DNA from: Oscillospiraceae bacterium
Lineage (GTDB): Bacteria; Bacillota; Clostridia; Oscillospirales; Ruminococcaceae
Assembly (NCBI GenBank): GCA_902362965.1
Contig: CABIYQ010000002.1
Span: 241,752-305,751, forward strand
Direction of reading: 5' to 3'
DNA: 64,000 bases
Below the pieces are notes generated by a model. It worked only from the letters and a program-made list of their open reading frames with translations, had not been told where the DNA came from and did no database searches. How positions within the stretch are numbered: position 1 is the stretch's first letter; each line of letters begins with the position of its first letter. The translations under genes and the position numbers were made by a program. Shown piece after piece: positions 17,205 to 24,846 of this stretch.

Positions 17205-19040
17205 ATGAAAGAGAAATTTTTAAAAGTCAAATCAGCTTTCGGAAAATTAAATGCTAAGAGAGACGAGAATTCCGAAAAGTATAAAATGACAAATTTATTA
17301 CTAACCGTATTATTTCCGATATTCATAGTTTGTATGGCAGAAATAAATCAGGGAAAATACCCGTCCAAATTTATTTTATTTGCCGCTTCAAGACCGTCAG
17401 TTATTTTATTTAACGTATTAATTGCGTCATTGATATTCTATGGATTTCTTCTTCTTTTTAGAAAGGGTTGGATAGCAGTACTCACACAATCATTTATTTA
17501 TATGGCGCTGAGTATTACGGAATTGTTTAAATACAATACCAACGGCAATCATTTGATAATGACAGATATGAAGCTTATAAAAAGTGTAAAAAGTTTAACA
17601 TCTTTTGCGTACATAAAAATCACTCCTATGCTTGTTGCATACGTACTGATTGTCTTGGCTTATTTTCTGGCAGTTTTCTGGTTCAATCCAAAAATGAAAA
17701 TGAAAATTTCCAGAAGAATTGCTCCGGCTATTGCCTGTATAGGAGCGTGCGTTTCGGTTATTACTATTCCCGCAGTTTCAAAACCGGTATATTCGTTGTT
17801 TGATCTTGATACAACTTCTGCCGATAATACATTTAAGCTGAATGAAAAATTTGATAATAACAGTTTTCTGGCATTTTTCTGTCAGACAGCTTCTGAAAAT
17901 CTTGCCAATCAACTGAAAGAACCGGAGAATTACAATGACGATACTGTAACGGCAATGATGAATGTTGATATTGATAATGACAGTACATCATTTTCAAAAG
18001 AAAAACCAAATGTTATTATGATCATGTCTGAAGCTTTTGCTGATTTCAGACGCTTTGAAGATCAGCTTGATCTAAATATCGGCGATACATACGCCGGATT
18101 TGACGCTGTTGCAGAAGAAGGCTATACAGGTACTGCAATTGTTCCGACCTATGCAAGCTGGACAGTCAGAACAGAATTTGAACTTAATTTCGGTCTGCCG
18201 GTTAGATCACTGAACGATCCTAACATGCCGCAGAGACTGCTTCTTGACAGAGCACAACCTACCATTGCGTCCTATTATAAGGACTGGGGCTATTCAACTG
18301 CCTATGTACACCCGTTTATGGGTTCGTTCTACAGCAGAGAAAGAGTCTATGCAAATTTTGGTTTTGATCAGTTGATTTTTGATGAAGATTTTACAGTACC
18401 GATCGAATATTACGGTACATATATAGAAGATAAAACAGTTTTCAATCAGGTAGAAAAGCTTATTAAAGAAACCGATGAACCGCTTTTCCTGCACACAACA
18501 ACTATGCAGAATCATCAACCTTATGATCAGGGCGAAAATCCTGAAGATGAAATGGGAAATTACTTCCAATGGATAGAACATACAGGTACTGATTTTGAAG
18601 CATTTATCAATAATCTCAAGGAAATTGACGAACCTACCGTTGTATTTATGATAGGAGATCATTATCCTTCTCTCAAAGGTGAAAACAGTGTTTATGATCA
18701 GCTTGGCATGAACGGTGACAATTGCGGAGTTCTTTACGAGCAGCCATTTATCGTATGGAGCAATTATGATCTTGATTACAGCGGTATGCCGCAAGAAAAG
18801 TTTTCAACATTCTATGCACCGTATGTTTTAATGGATCTTATTGACGCTCCAAGAGACAGTTTTATTCAGGCTATGATGGATAAAATGGAAACTACACCTG
18901 TTTATTCAACAAATTATGATGCATCTGTGGGCAGAGACGAGGACTTGGATATTCTCACTTACGACAGAATTTTAGGTGATATTGTTTCATCAAATGCGAT
19001 TCCCGAGGAACTTAGAAAAAACGCTGATGAAGTAGAATAA
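17205..19040 (+). CDS. LTA synthase family protein (membrane phosphoglycerol transferase/sulfatase fold)
   Basis: 611 residues. Five membrane segments in the first 200 residues anchor an extracellular sulfatase-fold domain (about 260-590). NVIMIMSEAFADFRRFE carries the metal-binding glutamate; TYASWTVRTEFELNFGLP has the threonine and TEFE pattern that serves as nucleophile in LtaS; TTTMQNHQPY and FMIGDHYPSL supply histidine and aspartate ligands. This fits enzymes that polymerise glycerol-phosphate onto lipoteichoic acid or decorate surface glycans. Start ATG follows ATGAGGGGCTAA. No teichoic acid partner genes are adjacent, so the exact acceptor is open. Confidence 0.85.
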   Translation: MKEKFLKVKSAFGKLNAKRDENSEKYKMTNLLLTVLFPIFIVCMAEINQGKYPSKFILFAASRPSVILFNVLIASLIFYGFLLLFRKGWIAVLTQSFIYMALSITELFKYNTNGNHLIMTDMKLIKSVKSLTSFAYIKITPMLVAYVLIVLAYFLAVFWFNPKMKMKISRRIAPAIACIGACVSVITIPAVSKPVYSLFDLDTTSADNTFKLNEKFDNNSFLAFFCQTASENLANQLKEPENYNDDTVTAMMNVDIDNDSTSFSKEKPNVIMIMSEAFADFRRFEDQLDLNIGDTYAGFDAVAEEGYTGTAIVPTYASWTVRTEFELNFGLPVRSLNDPNMPQRLLLDRAQPTIASYYKDWGYSTAYVHPFMGSFYSRERVYANFGFDQLIFDEDFTVPIEYYGTYIEDKTVFNQVEKLIKETDEPLFLHTTTMQNHQPYDQGENPEDEMGNYFQWIEHTGTDFEAFINNLKEIDEPTVVFMIGDHYPSLKGENSVYDQLGMNGDNCGVLYEQPFIVWSNYDLDYSGMPQEKFSTFYAPYVLMDLIDAPRDSFIQAMMDKMETTPVYSTNYDASVGRDEDLDILTYDRILGDIVSSNAIPEELRKNADEVE

Positions 19041-19050
19041 TAAAACAAAA

Positions 19051-19074
19051 CGGACGTCTGTAAAAAGACGTCCG
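19051..19074 (+). terminator. Strong hairpin between the LtaS-like and thioesterase genes
   Basis: Nine-base perfect stem CGGACGTCT/AGACGTCCG with loop GTAAAA. Only AATTTA follows, so it may be a processing or stability hairpin between the two plus-strand genes. Confidence 0.5.
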
Positions 19075-19099
19075 AATTTATAATTGAAAGGAATCTAAT

Positions 19100-19492
19100 A
19101 TGAAAGAAATTAAAATTGGAATGAAATCAGAAGCAGAAACAATTGTTACAAAAGAAAATTTTGCTGTTACTGTTGGCAGTGGTTCTCTGGAAGTCTTTGC
19201 GACTCCGATGATGACTGCACTTATGGAAAAAGCAGCGGCAGCTACCGTATCAGAATGCATGGAAAATGACGAAACAACAGTTGGCACTATGCTGAATATT
19301 ACTCACAGTTCCGCTACTCCGGAGGGAATGAAAGTAAAAGCATATGCTGAAGTGACCGAAGTAAACGGACGTGAAATAACCTTCCGTGTTTGGGCAGAAG
19401 ATGAAGCAGGTTTAATTGGTGAAGGTACTCACAAGCGTTTTGTGGTTTTTGCAGAAAAATTCATGAAGAAAACAAAATCAAAAAATAATTAA
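19100..19492 (+). CDS. FlK-like thioesterase family protein (hotdog fold)
   Basis: 130 residues. The sequence FATPMMTALMEKAAAATVSECM followed by TTVGTMLNITHSSATPEGM matches the single hotdog-domain family related to fluoroacetyl-CoA thioesterase FlK, which splits short acyl-CoA thioesters. The GTMLNITHSSATP strand with its histidine and the threonine/glutamate near residue 40 are the usual catalytic region. True fluoroacetyl-CoA activity is unlikely in a gut anaerobe; the acyl-CoA used is unknown. Start ATG follows GAAAGGAATC. It lies between the LtaS-like gene and the Asn/Gln microprotein. Confidence 0.75.
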   Translation: MKEIKIGMKSEAETIVTKENFAVTVGSGSLEVFATPMMTALMEKAAAATVSECMENDETTVGTMLNITHSSATPEGMKVKAYAEVTEVNGREITFRVWAEDEAGLIGEGTHKRFVVFAEKFMKKTKSKNN

Positions 19493-19615
19493 TATTTTAA
19501 TATAATAAAATTTTTTTAAAATTTTGAATGATTCCATGATTAATGTCAATAATACTTATGCGGTTAAAAATTCACCGCTTAAATATTACGGATTCAAAAT
19601 GCGTTTATGCTTTTT

Positions 19616-19670
19616 CCATTCCTCCGCACGGGAAGCTAAAGCAGCTTTTTGAATGTCGTGCGGAGAATGG
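19616..19670 (+). promoter_or_regulatory. Structured leader hairpin at the ribosome site of the Asn/Gln microprotein
   Basis: CCATT and CTCCGCACG (19616-19630) pair with CGTGCGGAG and AATGG (19657-19670), fourteen pairs with one bulged C. The loop holds a small AAGCT/AGCTT hairpin. The 3' arm ends on the first two bases of the GGAG ribosome site (19669-19672), eight bases before the ATG at 19680, so folding could limit translation. Confidence 0.5.
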
Positions 19671-19679
19671 AGATTAATC

Positions 19680-19811
19680 ATGAGCAATCAGAACAACCAA
19701 AACAACCAGAATCAGAACAATCAGCAGAACAACAACCAGCAGAATAATCAGAATCAGAAAAATCAGCAGAACAATCAGCAGAATAACAACCAGCAGAACA
19801 ACAATCGCTAA
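19680..19811 (+). CDS. 43-residue asparagine/glutamine-repeat microprotein
   Basis: The frame from ATG 19680 reads MSNQNNQNNQNQ and continues with only Asn and Gln, one Lys in the middle and an Arg at the end, to TAA at 19809. Both a ribosome site (GGAG, seven bases upstream) and a strong terminator directly after the stop support a real gene. Composition resembles the Gln/Asn-rich gamma-type spore proteins of Bacillus only in bias; it has no other shared motif. It would be disordered or prion-like. Function unknown. It shares no operon with the minus-strand amylase gene, which converges on it. Confidence 0.6.
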   Translation: MSNQNNQNNQNQNNQQNNNQQNNQNQKNQQNNQQNNNQQNNNR

Positions 19812-19813
19812 TT

Positions 19814-19845
19814 AAAAAAGCGGTACTTAATTGTACCGCTTTTTT
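19814..19845. terminator. Bidirectional intrinsic terminator
   Basis: Stem AAAAAAGCGGTAC/GTACCGCTTTTTT with loop TTAATT: a perfect 13-base stem ending in T on both strands. Serves the microprotein and the convergent GH13 gene. Confidence 0.9.
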
Positions 19846-19846
19846 A

Positions 19847-21430
19847 TTATAATAATGTATATCTTGGCTGACCGTCAACCAGTCCGACAAACAGTGATTT
19901 TGGTCTTGCCCACATTTCACCTGTAGAAAGTGACTTATAAATTACAAGTTCCTCCAGAGTTTCACTGTGCTTTACAATTGAAACAAGTTCATATTCTCCG
20001 CCTTTATAATGACGGTATTTTCCGCCGATCACAATTTCTGTTTCAGTCGGCTTTTCTTCATGTACCGGTTCCGGTTCTTCGTTTACAATAGCGTCTTCAA
20101 CAATTATCATTGATGAAAACGGCGGCATTTTAATATACGCATTACCGTTTTCAACATTTACTCTGTTTCCACTGAGAACATCAACAAGCGCCGGTCTGTC
20201 AGTACCAAAACTCAAGTCAAAATCTCTGTCCTCAAGATTGAGCGCTACATAAACCTGCTGACCGTTCAATTCTTTCAGGAAAAGCATCTGCTGATTTCTT
20301 ATTATAATCGTATGGTATTTACCTGTTCTCAATGCAGGATAAGCTTTATAGATTCTTCCCAGCTTTACAATATGAGCATAAAGCTTTGTGTTTTCAGAAT
20401 TCATATCACCAAGATTCAGGCATGGTCTTAGATTATCGTCTGAATTATTTTCCTTAATACCCTTTACTCCATATTCCCCGCCGTAATAGATCGACGGTAT
20501 ACCCGGCATAGCGTAAAGCATTGTATATACATTGTAAATATGCTCAGGATTTGTAAGAGTGCTTGCTATACGGTTTACGTCATGATTATCAACGAAATTG
20601 TAAAGATTTATTCCGGGATAAATAGCATTGCTTCCCGACTGACGGTTTATAGAATAATCTATTTCAAAATAGTTCTTTGTATTATGCGAGGAATAAATTC
20701 CTTTATAACACTCATAGTTTGTTACACTGTCAAGCATTTCCGGATTTGCCCAGCGTTTATAGTCGCCGAAAATAATTTCACCCATGAGCCAGAATTCCGG
20801 ATTTTTTCCTTTACAGTGTGAACGTATTCTCTTGAAAAAATCAAATTCAACACAGTCCGCAGCATCAAATCTGATACCGTCTATCTCAAATTCATTCATC
20901 CAAAAATCGACAACATCAATAAGGTAATCGCAAACCTCCGGATTTCTAAGATTCAGCTTAACCAGATTATAATGACCGTTCCAGCCTTCATACCAGAAAT
21001 TATCTCCGCACGGACTCTGTCCTCCGAAGTTCAGATTATGAAACCATCCGCAGTAAGGAGAATTCTGACCGTTTTGCTGAATATCCTTAAACTTTTCAAA
21101 GCCTCTTCCAACGTGATTAAAAACGCCGTCCAGTATAATTTTAATACCGTTCTCATGAAGCTGACGGCAAATGTCTTTAAATGAAGCGTTGTCGCCCAGA
21201 CGTCTGTCAACAGTTTTGTAGTCAATGGTATCATAGCCGTGTTCAACAGATTCAAATACAGGACCAAGATAAACAGCGTCAACATTCATTTCCTTAAGAT
21301 GAGGAATCCAGTCAACAAGCTTGTTCAGACGGTACTGAACTTCTCCTCCCTCATTATATTTAGGAGCTCCGCAAAACCCCAAAGGGTAAATGTGATAAAC
21401 TATCGCATTATCATACCAAAAATTACTCAT
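19847..21430 (-). CDS. Cytoplasmic GH13 alpha-amylase family enzyme fused to DUF1653
   Basis: 527 residues without a signal peptide. The GH13 barrel motifs are present: DGVFNHVG, GIRFDAADCV with the nucleophile aspartate, LMGEIIFG with the acid/base glutamate, and FVDNHDVNR. These point to an intracellular maltodextrin-acting enzyme. A beta-domain follows (to about 445), then a charged EEPEPVHEEKPTE linker, then about 60 residues GGKYRHYKGGEYELVSIVKH ... ELVIYKSLSTGEMWARPKSL that match DUF1653, normally a stand-alone small protein. Start ATG follows AGGTGAATAACA. An HD-domain gene lies 14 bases upstream in the same operon. Confidence 0.88.
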   Translation of the reverse strand: MSNFWYDNAIVYHIYPLGFCGAPKYNEGGEVQYRLNKLVDWIPHLKEMNVDAVYLGPVFESVEHGYDTIDYKTVDRRLGDNASFKDICRQLHENGIKIILDGVFNHVGRGFEKFKDIQQNGQNSPYCGWFHNLNFGGQSPCGDNFWYEGWNGHYNLVKLNLRNPEVCDYLIDVVDFWMNEFEIDGIRFDAADCVEFDFFKRIRSHCKGKNPEFWLMGEIIFGDYKRWANPEMLDSVTNYECYKGIYSSHNTKNYFEIDYSINRQSGSNAIYPGINLYNFVDNHDVNRIASTLTNPEHIYNVYTMLYAMPGIPSIYYGGEYGVKGIKENNSDDNLRPCLNLGDMNSENTKLYAHIVKLGRIYKAYPALRTGKYHTIIIRNQQMLFLKELNGQQVYVALNLEDRDFDLSFGTDRPALVDVLSGNRVNVENGNAYIKMPPFSSMIIVEDAIVNEEPEPVHEEKPTETEIVIGGKYRHYKGGEYELVSIVKHSETLEELVIYKSLSTGEMWARPKSLFVGLVDGQPRYTLL

Positions 21431-21444
21431 TGTTATTCACCTTT

Positions 21445-22032
21445 CTATTTTGATTCTAAAAAGTATGTGGCTTCCATATCCGCAACGCTTAATGCGAATG
21501 CAAGAGGAAACATTTCAAATGCTTTTCCGATACTATTTCTATCTTCAATACCGGAAAAACCCATATGGTATCTTATAGCAAAGGCTTCTTCCCTGGTAAG
21601 CCGCATAAAGCCTGATACTATATAAACGGATTTTTCACCATGTCCATATGGCAGCTGGTCATTAATTGTATAATAAGGAACCTTTTCCCATACTCCCTGT
21701 TCATTTTTAGCATTACGGTAATCCACCGAATAAAAATTCATTTTACATACGTCATGAAGCAAGGCTGTTAAAGCAATACTTTCGTTAGTATATTCCATTC
21801 CGTAAACGTCTTTGGTACGCTGTCTTGAAAGATAATCCTTAAGACAGTTATACACGTTAATACTGTGCTGAACCAGTCCTCCGGCATATGAACCATGAAA
21901 ACGTGTGCTGCATGGAGCAGTAAAAAAATCGCTCTGTTCGGAAATAAGATAATTTAACAGTTTGTCCGAACCGGGGCGTGTTATATTTTCCTTATAAATC
22001 TCAATAAATTCATTTTTATTTTTTTCAAGCAT
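21445..22032 (-). CDS. HD-domain phosphohydrolase
   Basis: 195 residues. The HD metal motifs are in order: histidine in GGLVQHSINV, the HD pair in LLHDVCKMN, histidines in YGHGEKSVY and YHMGFSG, and the late aspartate in SVADMEATY. This resembles HD domains of the YhaM type that act on nucleotides or RNA 3' ends; the OB-fold part of YhaM is missing. The substrate is not known. ATG follows TCAGGAG. It is the first gene of an operon with the GH13-DUF1653 gene 14 bases later, an unusual pairing. Confidence 0.75.
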   Translation of the reverse strand: MLEKNKNEFIEIYKENITRPGSDKLLNYLISEQSDFFTAPCSTRFHGSYAGGLVQHSINVYNCLKDYLSRQRTKDVYGMEYTNESIALTALLHDVCKMNFYSVDYRNAKNEQGVWEKVPYYTINDQLPYGHGEKSVYIVSGFMRLTREEAFAIRYHMGFSGIEDRNSIGKAFEMFPLAFALSVADMEATYFLESK

Positions 22033-22227
22033 CTGATAACTCCTGATATTTTAGTTATTATATTTTAACATGTTTCTGATTTAATTTCAACCTTTTTTAG
22101 TTATAAATAATCAAAAATAATTTGTAAATAATGTATAATTAGTAATTTAATATATTTATTTTTGTTGAAATAATTCATAAAATATGAAAAATTAACAGAT
22201 TTCTTTTTTAAAATCCCAAAAAAACTA

Positions 22228-22256
22228 TTGACTAAAATTCATTTTTAGTTTATGAT
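22228..22256 (+). promoter_or_regulatory. Glucokinase promoter with palindromic operator
   Basis: TTGACT (22228-22233), 17 bases, TATGAT (22251-22256). A perfect palindrome ACTAAAA-TTCAT-TTTTAGT (22231-22249) fills the spacer and overlaps the -35 box, as expected for a repressor site. The rest of the gap 22033-22227 is very AT-rich with no gene. Confidence 0.6.
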
Positions 22257-22307
22257 ATAAATGTATAATTTTACAGAAAATTTAATCAATGCAAGGAGAA
22301 GTATGGA

Positions 22308-23264
22308 ATGAAATATTATATTGGTATCGACCTGGGCGGAACAAATATTGTTGCAGGAGTGGTTGACGAAAATTACAACATTATTTCAAAAGCCAGTACA
22401 AAAACAAATCTACCCAGACCTGAAAAGGAAATTGCAGACGATATGGCAAAGGTTTCCGTACAAGCAGTCAAGGAAGCCGGAATTTCGATGGAGCAAATTG
22501 AATGGGTAGGTATCGGAACTCCCGGCATTGCAAACAGCGAAAAGGGTATTATTGAATATTCATGTAACTTAGGTTTTAATAACACTCCTATGGTTGAATA
22601 TATAAAAAAATCTATTGACAAGCCGGTGTTTATTGAAAATGACGCCAATGCGGCGGCTTACGGCGAATATGTTGCCGGTGCGGCAAAAGGCGCTAAAAAC
22701 GCAGTGTGCATTACTCTTGGCACAGGCGTTGGCGGCGGTATCATTATTGACGGTAAAATTTACTCCGGTTCAAATTTTGCAGGCGCTGAAATCGGTCATA
22801 CTGTAATTGAAGTGGACGGTCCTCAGTGTGCGTGCGGAAGAAAAGGCTGCTTTGAAGTATTCTCATCTGCTACAGGTCTTATCAGAATGACAAAGGAAGC
22901 TATGGAAGCCGATAAAGACAGCGTTATGCACAAAATAACTTCCGAACGCAAAGGTAAGGTCACTGCAAGAACTTCGTTTGACGCTATGAGAATGGGTGAC
23001 AAAACTGCAAAAGCAGTTGTTGACAAATATATTAAGTATCTGGCTGCCGGAATCACAAATACAATAAATATTTTCCAGCCTGATATTCTCTGCATAGGAG
23101 GCGGCGTATGCAATGAGGGAGATCCGCTTCTTCTTCCTGTTAAGGAGCTTGTAAAACAAGAGGTCTATACAAAGAATTCTCCTAAAAATACTGAAATAGT
23201 CATTGCCAAGCTTGGAAATGACGCCGGTATAATCGGTGCGGCATTCCTTGGAAACGCTAAATAA
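22308..23264 (+). CDS. glk: ROK family glucokinase
   Basis: 318 residues. GIDLGGTNIVAGVVD binds ATP phosphate; ENDANAAAYGE and LGTGVGGGIIIDG are sugar and phosphate loops; the ROK zinc motif is CACGRKGCFE with the histidine in GAEIGHTVIE. There is no N-terminal winged helix, so it is a sugar kinase and not a ROK repressor. Predicted to make glucose-6-phosphate from glucose released by the GH13, MalQ and cellulase reactions. ATG follows CAAGGAGAAG. Monocistronic, between an operator-bearing promoter and a strong terminator. Confidence 0.92.
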   Translation: MKYYIGIDLGGTNIVAGVVDENYNIISKASTKTNLPRPEKEIADDMAKVSVQAVKEAGISMEQIEWVGIGTPGIANSEKGIIEYSCNLGFNNTPMVEYIKKSIDKPVFIENDANAAAYGEYVAGAAKGAKNAVCITLGTGVGGGIIIDGKIYSGSNFAGAEIGHTVIEVDGPQCACGRKGCFEVFSSATGLIRMTKEAMEADKDSVMHKITSERKGKVTARTSFDAMRMGDKTAKAVVDKYIKYLAAGITNTINIFQPDILCIGGGVCNEGDPLLLPVKELVKQEVYTKNSPKNTEIVIAKLGNDAGIIGAAFLGNAK

Positions 23265-23280
23265 ATTATTATATAATGAT

Positions 23281-23319
23281 AACAGCCTGAGAAATATTTT
23301 TCTCAGGCTGTTGTTTTTG
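23281..23319. terminator. Intrinsic terminator of glk
   Basis: AACAGCCTGAGAAA pairs with TTCTCAGGCTGTT, followed by GTTTTT. It may also act on the convergent deacetylase gene. Confidence 0.85.
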
Positions 23320-23343
23320 CCGTTTTATCAGGCAGTTTTTAGT

Positions 23344-24084
23344 TTAAAGAATAAATCCTTCTGCTCTTAACCTGTCAATTGCGTCGCCAAGTACTGCGGC
23401 ATTTGTACTTGAGACAGAATGAAGAAGGTAAATACCTCCTCCGTGTGCCGATGAAACTATACGTTCAAGCGCCTGCCCCGGATCGGGCTGATCATCTGTT
23501 TTCCAGTCAACGTAAGCAAAGCTCCACATTAAAGTTTTATATCCCATTTCACTGCATACTGACAATGATTCTTCAGAAAATTCGCCGCATGGAGGCCGCA
23601 GATACTGCATTTCATATCCATACTTATCCGCTACAAATTCATGAAGACTCATGACTTCATCCTTTAATTCTCCGGCGTTCAGTTCAGGCATTGAAGCGTG
23701 AGTCATACCGTGATTTCCCAGAACATGTCCTTCGTCTATCATTCTTTTTACCAGTGTTTCTTCCTTTTTGGCGTAGTCTCCTGTCAGAAAGAATATTGCT
23801 TTAACGTTTTTTTCTTTTAATACGTCCAGAATCGGAGCCGTATATCCGTTTTCATATCCTTGGTCAAAGGTGAGAATTATTCTTTTTTTATCGTTTGTCA
23901 GTGCATAAGCGTCATATTGATTGTATTGAGAGTTAAAGTCTGCCGCCCCGACAGGACAGTTTTGACTGTCGGTAGCTGTTCCCTGACCATAGCCGTGTTT
24001 TTCACTGCTTAAAGCTTTAACATGCTGTATGGGTATCAGGGTTAATATCAGGGCAGCAGTGATCACAGTTTTTTTTACATTCAT
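23344..24084 (-). CDS. Secreted polysaccharide deacetylase, PdaA-like
   Basis: 246 residues with a signal peptide (MNVKKTVITAALILTLIPIQ). The NodB deacetylase motifs are ILTFDQGYENG, HGMTHASM (metal histidines) and RPPCGEF. DQGYENG in place of the common DDGP pattern, and an N-terminal stretch NSQYNQYDAYAL, match PdaA, the enzyme that deacetylates muramic acid on the way to muramic delta-lactam in spore cortex. That gives a hint of sporulation ancestry, not proof. Start ATG follows GAGGTGG; two overlapping hairpins sit just upstream of that site. Confidence 0.85.
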   Translation of the reverse strand: MNVKKTVITAALILTLIPIQHVKALSSEKHGYGQGTATDSQNCPVGAADFNSQYNQYDAYALTNDKKRIILTFDQGYENGYTAPILDVLKEKNVKAIFFLTGDYAKKEETLVKRMIDEGHVLGNHGMTHASMPELNAGELKDEVMSLHEFVADKYGYEMQYLRPPCGEFSEESLSVCSEMGYKTLMWSFAYVDWKTDDQPDPGQALERIVSSAHGGGIYLLHSVSSTNAAVLGDAIDRLRAEGFIL

Positions 24085-24096
24085 TCTGCCACCTCA

Positions 24097-24131
24097 TACC
24101 GCTTTTTCAAGCGGTAATAGTATTATTACCG
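24097..24131 (-). promoter_or_regulatory. Two mutually exclusive hairpins before the deacetylase ribosome site
   Basis: TACCGCTT/AAGCGGTA (24097-24104, 24109-24116) and CGGTAATA/TATTACCG (24112-24119, 24124-24131) share bases 24112-24116, so only one can form. The first ends directly beside the GAGGTGG ribosome site at 24091-24097. Confidence 0.4.
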
Positions 24132-24167
24132 GTTAATTTGTTTTATATGAAAGGTATTTTTTTGAAG

Positions 24168-24482
24168 TTATTTTTTTGTATTTTGTTTTATCATTAATTT
24201 GATCATAGCTGTCAGCAGTTCTTTTTGCTGTTCGGTCAATTTATAATAATCGCTTAAAAGCTGTTTTTCTTCACTGTTTTCATAAGGAATATAATCAAGG
24301 AGATAATCTACTGACACTCCGAATATTTTTGCAATGCTTTTTAATGTTGTGCAATCGGGTTCATGCTTATTTTTTATATATCCGTTAAGTGTTGTAGGAG
24401 CTATTTTAAGTTTTACAGCAAGCTCACGCTGAGACATATTATTTTTGTCAAGCAAATTTATAATAACATTTCCGATGTTCAT
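24168..24482 (-). CDS. XRE-family HTH regulator
   Basis: 104 residues. The helix-turn-helix reads MSQRELAVKLKIAPTTLNGY with the family's TLKSIAKIFGVSVDYLLDY after it. The C-terminal 40 residues are helical (LTEQQKELLTAMIKLM) and probably dimerise. Start 24482 is chosen because ATGAGGTGAATAAA is directly upstream; the longer start at 24500 has no site. It is divergent from a 72-residue membrane protein, and TAGAA/TTCTA half-sites recur in the shared upstream region, so it likely controls that gene and itself. Confidence 0.82.
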   Translation of the reverse strand: MNIGNVIINLLDKNNMSQRELAVKLKIAPTTLNGYIKNKHEPDCTTLKSIAKIFGVSVDYLLDYIPYENSEEKQLLSDYYKLTEQQKELLTAMIKLMIKQNTKK

Positions 24483-24556
24483 TTTATTCACCTCATACAC
24501 ATTATAGAATATGAAATAATTAAAAAAAGATAAATACTAGAAATTAGAACATCATA

Positions 24557-24585
24557 TTGACAAATTCGACTAATTAGTATATAAT
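24557..24585 (+). promoter_or_regulatory. Promoter of the 72-residue membrane protein
   Basis: Consensus TTGACA (24557-24562), 17 bases, TATAAT (24580-24585). TAGAATAT near 24506 and ATATTCTA near 24592 form a distant inverted pair around it, a possible XRE operator set. Confidence 0.65.
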
Positions 24586-24618
24586 TTGTATATATTCTAA
24601 TAGTGATGTGGTGCTTTA

Positions 24619-24837
24619 ATGAAAAGAATGGACTTGATATTTAATATTTTTTTTTCAAAATTATTTTTGCTTTTTAAGCTTACAGGAAAGGGAATTTGCA
24701 GATTATTTTCACAAAACTATAAGGAGTGCGGGGAATCAGATTTGTTATATATTATAGTATGTGTATTATTATGCTTTGCCTTATTCTTTATTATGGGGTA
24801 TATTTTAAAAAAAATCTGGAATAAGTTTTTTTATTAA
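24619..24837 (+). CDS. Small membrane protein divergent from an XRE gene
   Basis: 72 residues: basic, with an N-terminal hydrophobic/amphipathic part (LIFNIFFSKLFLLFKL) and a clear membrane segment (LLYIIVCVLLCFALFFIMGY), ending KKIWNKFFY. The promoter is consensus but the ribosome site (GTGGTG) is weak. I recognise no family. A small cationic membrane protein facing its own XRE regulator recalls type of arrangement seen in toxin or bacteriocin-immunity genes, which is only inference. An inverted repeat AAATCTGGAA/TTCCAGATTT brackets its stop codon. Confidence 0.55.
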   Translation: MKRMDLIFNIFFSKLFLLFKLTGKGICRLFSQNYKECGESDLLYIIVCVLLCFALFFIMGYILKKIWNKFFY

Positions 24838-24846
24838 AACATATTT

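Noticed and set aside
19678..19920. Minus-strand frame of 80 codons rich in Ser, Asp and Cys over the Asn/Gln gene
   Set aside because: It is the complement of the CAG/AAC repeats, crosses the terminator and runs into the end of the GH13 gene; it has no ribosome site.
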